A stretch of DNA of 9,533 nt from Nitrososphaera sp. UBA210 (GTDB lineage: Archaea; Thermoproteota; Nitrososphaeria; Nitrososphaerales; Nitrososphaeraceae): assembly GCA_002494895.1 (NCBI GenBank), contig DADA01000099.1:1-9533 (forward strand), given 5' to 3'. Numbering within the stretch: position 1 is the first letter of the stretch; each line of letters opens with the position of its first letter. Both the position numbers and the translations under genes were made by a program. The notes under the pieces are model-generated. The model was not told the DNA's origin, did not search any database, and saw only the letters and a list, made by a program, of their open reading frames with translations. Positions 6,453 through 9,533 of this stretch are shown here, piece after piece.

Positions 6453-6761
6453 ATGAAGATCTCAGACCTTTGCAAGATGATCGAAGAGTCGATCCATTCA
6501 GGCAGGTACCCACTTGACACTGGAGCTCAAAAAAAGTTCGCTGCCAGCCTCCGTGTTGCGAACATGTCTGATTCAGAAGACCTCAAAGGGGATAACATCA
6601 AGGTCGAGACTCGCATTGGCGATCTTTACGTCGCAAACAATTATCTTCCGAATATACAGCATTTACCAGGAGTAGTGGAGCTGGACGTTCTAGATTCTTT
6701 CAAGATGATATGCCGAAGAATCGAGCGGCTTGACCAGGGCATCAAACTGGGCGGTCGCTAG
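6453..6761 (+). CDS. Small conserved-looking protein of unknown function
   Basis: A 102-residue soluble protein from the ATG at 6453; two GTG codons directly before it (6447, 6450) are alternative starts. Predicted pattern: an amphipathic helix (SDLCKMIEESIHSGRYPLD), a mixed middle with VETRIGDLYVANNYLPN, and a C-terminal helix (LDSFKMICRRIERLDQGIK). No catalytic or metal motif is evident and I cannot name a family. It may be co-transcribed with the gene ending at 6426; a weak AT-rich stretch around 6418-6428 could give it its own promoter. The stop TAG at 6759-6761 overlaps the stop of the convergent PAC2 gene within one CTAG. Confidence 0.7.
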   Translation: MKISDLCKMIEESIHSGRYPLDTGAQKKFAASLRVANMSDSEDLKGDNIKVETRIGDLYVANNYLPNIQHLPGVVELDVLDSFKMICRRIERLDQGIKLGGR

Positions 6762-7471
6762 GCTCGATAAGAAGAGTCGCCGGACCTCTTCATCCGATCA
6801 AGCTCGTTGTCTATCGCGCTCGCCAGCTGATCAAGCTCGTCTATCCCTGCGAACTTTTGGTACGTGAGTTTTTCAAGCGTAAGTACCAGGCTTTTTGCGG
6901 ACCTGTATTGGGGCATCTGCGGATCGTCTATTTCGGCGAACAGACCTATTCCCTGGAGGCCGTTGGACTTGGCATAGCCAAGAACAAGGCCGTTGAATCC
7001 GGTTATTAGTGACGAGCCCGGCGTTGTTTCCATCCCTAGCGTCCTAATCCTTTCGGTCAGTTCAGGAGAGGTGGTTGTGACCAGCGTTTTCGGATGCTTT
7101 CCATAGTCTCGGTTCGTATGAAATGCACCAAGTGTATATATCAGCTGGGCAGAATGCGCCTTTGCAATGTCAATTGCGTCCTGGCAAAGCTCGTAAAGCT
7201 CCTGGTTAGTTTGCGGCTGGCCCGTACCGCCTCCGAAAACAATCGTGCCATCCGAGTATCTGTATTCCCACTTCTGCTGTTCAAAGTCGATATGTCCGCC
7301 TCTATCAAGCACATAATTTGGGAAAGGAGCCAGAACGTAACGAAAGAGGTCTGTATCCAAGCTCTTGTTAATGAAATCAATCGCAATGCTACCTACATTT
7401 CCCATATCCTGCATGGCAGCAATCATTATGGGCTTGCTCAAGGAGGGTTCCTTTACCTTTACAGTCTCCAC
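6758..7471 (-). CDS. PAC2-family protein (proteasome assembly chaperone-like)
   Basis: A 237-residue protein of the PAC2 family (COG1938-type), whose archaeal members include proteasome-assembly chaperone homologues such as PbaB. The N-terminal signature is KPIMIAAMQDMGNVGSIAID, like the usual P-hydrophobic-GxGxVGxIA pattern, with GTGQPQTNQ and QLIYTLGAFHTN following. Later come GFNGLVLGYAKSNGLQGIGL and a C-terminal helical region with LEKLTYQKFAGIDELDQLA. The start is GTG at 7471. The TATA-like element at 7491-7500 lies about 25 bases upstream, giving a leaderless message, and only about 13 residues then precede the signature, as in relatives. Extending to ATG 7543 would place the start upstream of the promoter. 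The C-terminus (SSYRA) lacks the HbYX proteasome-docking motif, so a direct proteasome role is uncertain. Confidence 0.85.
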   Translation of the reverse strand: METVKVKEPSLSKPIMIAAMQDMGNVGSIAIDFINKSLDTDLFRYVLAPFPNYVLDRGGHIDFEQQKWEYRYSDGTIVFGGGTGQPQTNQELYELCQDAIDIAKAHSAQLIYTLGAFHTNRDYGKHPKTLVTTTSPELTERIRTLGMETTPGSSLITGFNGLVLGYAKSNGLQGIGLFAEIDDPQMPQYRSAKSLVLTLEKLTYQKFAGIDELDQLASAIDNELDRMKRSGDSSYRA

Positions 7472-7490
7472 TGAGACATTTAGATGATAC

Positions 7491-7500
7491 AGAATAAAAA
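7491..7500 (-). promoter_or_regulatory. TATA box of the PAC2 gene
   Basis: On the minus strand this reads TTTTTATTCT, centred near 7495, about 25 bases from the GTG at 7471. It supports a leaderless GTG start. Confidence 0.5.
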
Positions 7501-7567
7501 ATGTTGGCGATCTGACTTCAGGGGGGGCGTCTGGACATTTCACTCCAACAACGCGGTTCTAGTGCAA

Positions 7568-7578
7568 ACGTTAAAAGA
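7568..7578 (+). promoter_or_regulatory. Possible TATA box of the 51-residue small gene
   Basis: AACGTTAAAAG, centred near 7573, predicts transcription from about 7600, two or three bases before the TTG at 7603. The rest of 7472-7602 holds the PAC2 promoter, a run of seven G near 7520 and nothing else I recognise. Confidence 0.4.
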
Positions 7579-7602
7579 CCAGAAACGGCTCATGTCTAAA
7601 GT

Positions 7603-7758
7603 TTGTCTGATCGCGTTCTGGATTCTCACAGGCTTGCCATGGAGGGATGGAAAGCGAGAAAAGAACAGCTGTACAAGCAGCAAGAGTCTGTCTTGCAAGT
7701 GAATGAAGAAGCTGAAAGGGTTAGTCTGCTCTCGCTTTCCAAACGGAAAGCGGATTAA
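7603..7758 (+). CDS. Putative small charged helical protein, 51 residues (TTG start)
   Basis: A short open frame between the PAC2 and methyltransferase genes. From TTG at 7603 it encodes 51 residues; from the internal ATG at 7639, 39 residues (MEGWKARKEQLYKQQESVLQ onward, ending LSLSKRKAD). The composition is rich in Lys, Glu, Gln and Arg with regularly spaced Leu/Val, which suggests one long amphipathic or coiled helix. The TTG start is favoured by the TATA-like element about 27 bases upstream, the same leaderless layout as neighbouring genes. An overlapping frame at 7484-7702 is Cys/Ser-rich and unconvincing. The stop codon TAA lies inside the TATA element of the methyltransferase gene. I recognise no family; it may be a real short gene or a chance frame. 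Confidence 0.42.
   Translation: MSDRVLDSHRLAMEGWKARKEQLYKQQESVLQVNEEAERVSLLSLSKRKAD
7733..7752 (+). repeat. Perfect 8-bp inverted repeat next to the methyltransferase promoter
   Basis: CGCTTTCC-aaac-GGAAAGCG is a perfect eight-base stem with a four-base loop. It ends immediately before the TATA-like GATTAAAATA at 7753-7762, exactly where the archaeal BRE sits. It could therefore be an operator for the methyltransferase gene. It also lies in the last codons of the putative small gene and could act as a 3' hairpin of that mRNA. Confidence 0.6.
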
Positions 7759-7762
7759 AATA
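7753..7762 (+). promoter_or_regulatory. TATA box of the O-methyltransferase gene
   Basis: GATTAAAATA is centred near 7758, about 28 bases before the TTG at 7786, placing the start of transcription at or beside that codon. Confidence 0.55.
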
Positions 7763-7785
7763 AGAGTACAAGGGCACCACAATCG

Positions 7786-8415
7786 TTGAACAAGGCGATC
7801 TCGCGCGTCATATCGGAGCTAGAAGGGCAATCCAATCTGCAGCGAGGCGGGAAAGTCGAGTTTTCTTCAGACAGAGAAATGCTCGCGATAACATATGACA
7901 CAGGCATGTTTTTCTCGATATTGATACAGGCAATCAAGGCGTCGAGGATACTCGAAATAGGGACCTCTTCAGGGTTCTCGACCTTGTGGCTTGCCGATGC
8001 GGTGCTTTCCGTCATGAAGCGTAGAAAGCAGAGACCTGCCATCGTCACCATAGAGGAGAATCCCAAGAAAGCAAAATGGGCTGCTGCGAATTTCAGAAAG
8101 GCCGGTGTGGACAAGATGATTGAAATCATTCCGGGTCAGGCACTCAATGCTCTGCGCAGTCTGCGCAGGTCAAAGGCGGTATTTGACTTTGCTTTTATTG
8201 ACGCTGACAAGGAACACATGATCGAGTATTTCGACCTTGCATTACCCATGATACGAGTGGGTGGGGTGATAGCAGCAGACAATATTGTTTATCCGGAACA
8301 CTTTCGGCCGCACACGGCAAAGTACGTGCACCATGTGCGCCATGTACGTAACGTCCAGTCCGTCACCGTTCCAATCGGAATGGGAGAAGAAATCTCATTC
8401 AAGCTGTCAAGTTGA
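7786..8415 (+). CDS. Class I SAM-dependent O-methyltransferase (COMT/YrrM-like)
   Basis: A 209-residue methyltransferase of the Methyltransf_3/COG4122 family, which methylates hydroxyl groups of catechol-like or other small substrates, usually with a divalent metal. The SAM site is seen as motif I ILEIGTSSGFSTLWLA (55-70) and the acidic residue in VTIEENP (Glu90). The metal-site residues of the family are present: FAFIDADK (Asp139, Asp141) and AADNIVYP (Asp165-Asn166). The N-terminal helix plus the Met-Leu-Ala-Ile segment before motif I also fit. A C-terminal stretch YVHHVRHVRNV is unusually His/Arg-rich. The start is TTG at 7786, chosen from the TATA position; no upstream in-frame alternative is better. 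The physiological substrate is unknown. Convergent with the small gene at 8421, five bases away. Confidence 0.88.
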   Translation: MNKAISRVISELEGQSNLQRGGKVEFSSDREMLAITYDTGMFFSILIQAIKASRILEIGTSSGFSTLWLADAVLSVMKRRKQRPAIVTIEENPKKAKWAAANFRKAGVDKMIEIIPGQALNALRSLRRSKAVFDFAFIDADKEHMIEYFDLALPMIRVGGVIAADNIVYPEHFRPHTAKYVHHVRHVRNVQSVTVPIGMGEEISFKLSS

Positions 8416-8420
8416 TCGCA

Positions 8421-8627
8421 TTATTTTTTCAATGATCTGATAAATTCTCTGACGGCAAGGGCCTCTTCCCTGTAGGCCTTGATGGTATGCGTCTTGCCGT
8501 CGGGACAAGCAAGTGAAACGATCACAATGTTGATTTCGGCATCGGATGCGGGAATGGCCGGATGGACTTTTTCTATGCTACAATTCGCATTTAAAAATTC
8601 TTGAAGCTTGGCGATCGAATCATACAT
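8421..8627 (-). CDS. Small protein of unknown function, 68 residues
   Basis: A compact frame from ATG at 8627 with a helix-strand-strand-helix look: MYDSIAKLQEFLNANCSIEK, then EINIVIVSLACPDGKTHTIK and a C-terminal helix EEALAVREFIRSLKK. There are two Cys residues but no paired metal motif, no signal peptide and no membrane helix. I recognise no family. A TATA-like stretch at 8661-8670, read on the minus strand, leaves a leader of about 13 bases. The stop lies 5 bases from the convergent methyltransferase stop. The coherent secondary-structure pattern and promoter placement favour a real gene, but its shortness limits certainty. Confidence 0.6.
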   Translation of the reverse strand: MYDSIAKLQEFLNANCSIEKVHPAIPASDAEINIVIVSLACPDGKTHTIKAYREEALAVREFIRSLKK

Positions 8628-8660
8628 GGATGGTGATGATTCGGAGCCGGTGCAATTTGA

Positions 8661-8673
8661 AACTTTATTTGTT
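8661..8673. promoter_or_regulatory. AT-rich element possibly serving both divergent small genes
   Basis: The element AACTTTATTTGTT reads as CTTTATTTG on the plus strand, about 28 bases before ATG 8695. On the minus strand it reads AAATAAAG, about 39 bases before ATG 8627. It is the only TATA-like candidate in the 67-base gap. Confidence 0.4.
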
Positions 8674-8694
8674 TGTCTACCTTGTTAGGCATTG

Positions 8695-8909
8695 ATGGCC
8701 GGCCTATCAATGAGCGAAAAGTTGGTGGTTCTCCAGTACGCGATTAACAAGTATGATTCGCTAAGGAGATTGAGCGGGGGATCGACACTCTGATCGGCAC
8801 CCAGAAGGTTCGCAGGATAGGGGAAGACACTTTGCAGAACAACGTGAGCCATACAGGAGAGCTTCCGGAAGTGCCCGAACATCTTCGGTCAGTTGTCGAT
8901 AGTCTCTAA
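8695..8909 (+). pseudogene. Frameshifted small gene of unknown function (about 71 residues if restored)
   Basis: The frame opening at ATG 8695 (MAGLSMSEKLVVLQYAINKY, then DSLRRLSGG) stops at TGA 8791. The frame one base back is open from 8757 to TAA 8907 and reads like protein, with GIDTLIGTQKVRRIGEDTL and later LPEVPEHLRSVVDSL. It has no usable start codon before its TTG at codon 8829. One missing base, most simply in the five-G run at 8776-8780, would join both parts into a charged, mostly helical protein of about 71 residues (66 from the second ATG, 8710). The TATA-like element about 28 bases upstream fits a leaderless start. Explanations are a recent frameshift mutation, a homopolymer sequencing error, or -1 slippage on GGG-GGA. 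Minus-strand frames here look like shadows. Confidence 0.5.
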
Positions 8910-8947
8910 TCTCAAACCGATGAACGCTCCCGTAGAAGGCGGGATAT

Positions 8948-9533
8948 TCACTTAACCGGTAACGAAGCAATGCATTCTGACAATATTCTGGCAGCAATGC
9001 TTGCTGTCATTCCGCCAACGTCAAAGTCAGGCGACAGTTCCACAATGTCAATCCCAACAGTGTTGCCACTGCTGACCGTCTTGCTTAACAGGAAAATCAG
9101 GTCCATGCTAGAAAGACCGCCCGGCGAAGGCACTGATACCCCGGGTGCAAATGCAGGGTCCAAGCAGTCAAGATCGATAGAGATGTAGATTTGTGATCCT
9201 TTCGTTCTTTCTGCTATCATTGAAGCGACTTTGGCTACTCCCAGTTCGACGATATCAAGAGGATTGACTATCTGTAGTCCTTCTTTTTCAGCGTTCACTA
9301 GTTCTTCTGGCTCTGCAGATCGGGTGCCAATCAGCATACTTTTCCTGAAATCAAGATACTCTGAGGAATCGGTAAGCACAGACCCGTAATAATTTCTGGC
9401 AGAAGAAACAAAGTCCGGATGTGCGTCAAAGTAAAGAAGGGATAGCCGAGATTTGGTCGCAGTAGATGCAGCTTTTAGTGCCTCAGTGGTCAGCGAATGG
9501 TCCCCTCCGATCAGGATTGGAAGCCTTCCATCG
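8948..9533 (-). CDS. Arginase/agmatinase-family ureohydrolase, N-terminus cut off
   Basis: A manganese-dependent C-N hydrolase of the ureohydrolase superfamily (arginase, agmatinase, formiminoglutamase, guanidinase). The visible 194 residues lack roughly the first 100 of a usual 290-320. The metal ligands are seen in order: IGGDHS (His at 9499-9497), YFDAHPD (9433-9413; Asp, His, Asp) and YISIDLDCLDPAFAPG with both Asp of IDLD. SVPSPGGLS and the late DIVELSPDFD (Glu before the Pro) also match. The loop after DAHPD, where arginases and agmatinases normally have a His-Gly, reads DFVSSARNYYGSVLTDSS with no His. The substrate is therefore uncertain: agmatinase (urea plus putrescine) would be the default guess, but formiminoglutamase-like enzymes also lack that His. 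It is convergent with the frameshifted gene, 38 bases away. Confidence 0.9.
   Translation of the reverse strand, partial: DGRLPILIGGDHSLTTEALKAASTATKSRLSLLYFDAHPDFVSSARNYYGSVLTDSSEYLDFRKSMLIGTRSAEPEELVNAEKEGLQIVNPLDIVELGVAKVASMIAERTKGSQIYISIDLDCLDPAFAPGVSVPSPGGLSSMDLIFLLSKTVSSGNTVGIDIVELSPDFDVGGMTASIAARILSECIASLPVK

Noticed and set aside
5898..6513. Minus-strand open frames opposite the 5977-6426 gene
   Set aside because: Their proteins are rich in Arg, Ser, His and Cys with no domain pattern. The plus strand has a clean membrane helix, a promoter and normal composition.
7484..7782. Plus-strand frame 7484-7702 and minus-strand frame 7540-7782
   Set aside because: Both have low-quality composition and would need starts inside or upstream of the PAC2 promoter. 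The 7603-7758 frame explains the region better.
8152..8168. Tandem CTGCGCAG copies separated by T
   Set aside because: The repeat lies inside the methyltransferase coding sequence and is explained by Leu-Arg-Ser-Leu-Arg-Arg codons. There are only two copies.
8776..8793. Programmed -1 frameshift as the firm explanation for the split small gene
   Set aside because: The G5 run could slip, but no downstream stimulatory structure is obvious. A mutation or sequencing error explains the data equally well, so it is only listed as an alternative.
8685..8997. Minus-strand open frames under the frameshifted small gene and ureohydrolase end
   Set aside because: They have no promoter or recognisable domain and overlap better supported coding on the other frames.
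1..9533. Mobile element, CRISPR, defence island, toxin-antitoxin or biosynthetic cluster
   Set aside because: I saw no transposase or integrase motifs, spaced direct repeats or characteristic effector domains. The gene content is mostly core and housekeeping, and no new multi-gene system can be supported.

Overview
The window looks like chromosomal DNA of an ammonia-oxidising thaumarchaeon (Nitrososphaera-like, by impression, with a roughly balanced base composition). The archaeal assignment is firm. It rests on an archaeal/eukaryotic ATP-dependent DNA ligase, ribosomal protein S25e, an Rpb6-like RNA polymerase subunit (RpoK), a PAC2-family proteasome-assembly-type protein and a FilR1-like regulator. 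It is also supported by TATA-type boxes about 26 bases upstream of the start codons of many genes. The lineage call is inference from overall protein character, not a database search.

Layout. Positions 1-977 (-) hold a zinc-dependent MDR dehydrogenase whose 3' end lies outside the window. It is divergent from an HTH regulator (1057-1473, +), followed by a two-helix membrane protein (1517-1747, +) and a winged-helix/FilR1-type regulator (1793-2617, +). The information-processing core follows: rpoK (2622-3065, -), a TM1367-like cyclophilin-fold protein (3248-3646, +), S25e (3636-3959, -) and DNA ligase (4016-5815, +). After a 160-base gap with small hairpins come two unknown genes (5977-6426 and 6453-6761, +), a PAC2 protein (6758-7471, -), a putative 51-residue small protein (7603-7758, +) and a class I O-methyltransferase (7786-8415, +). 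The right end has a small unknown protein (8421-8627, -), an apparently frameshifted small gene (8695-8909, +) and the C-terminal two thirds of an arginase/agmatinase-family ureohydrolase (8948-9533, -), which runs off the window.

How it fits together. Most genes look monocistronic: strands alternate, divergent genes share short promoter regions, and convergent genes abut or overlap (gap of 4 bases, overlap of 11, overlap of 4, gap of 5). Predicted transcription starts fall on or within a few bases of the start codon for many genes, so leaderless mRNAs are likely. This also supports several GTG/TTG starts (rpoK, PAC2, methyltransferase). Replication/repair (ligase), translation (S25e), transcription (RpoK, two regulators) and proteostasis (PAC2) sit side by side without forming one pathway.

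I found no CRISPR array, transposase, integrase, toxin-antitoxin pair, rRNA or convincing tRNA, and no defence or biosynthetic cluster. The most interesting items are the frameshifted small gene at 8695-8909, the ureohydrolase whose metal ligands are intact but whose usual active-site loop histidine is not visible, the unlisted small gene plus perfect hairpin at the methyltransferase promoter, and the apparently shared TATA element between S25e and ligase.
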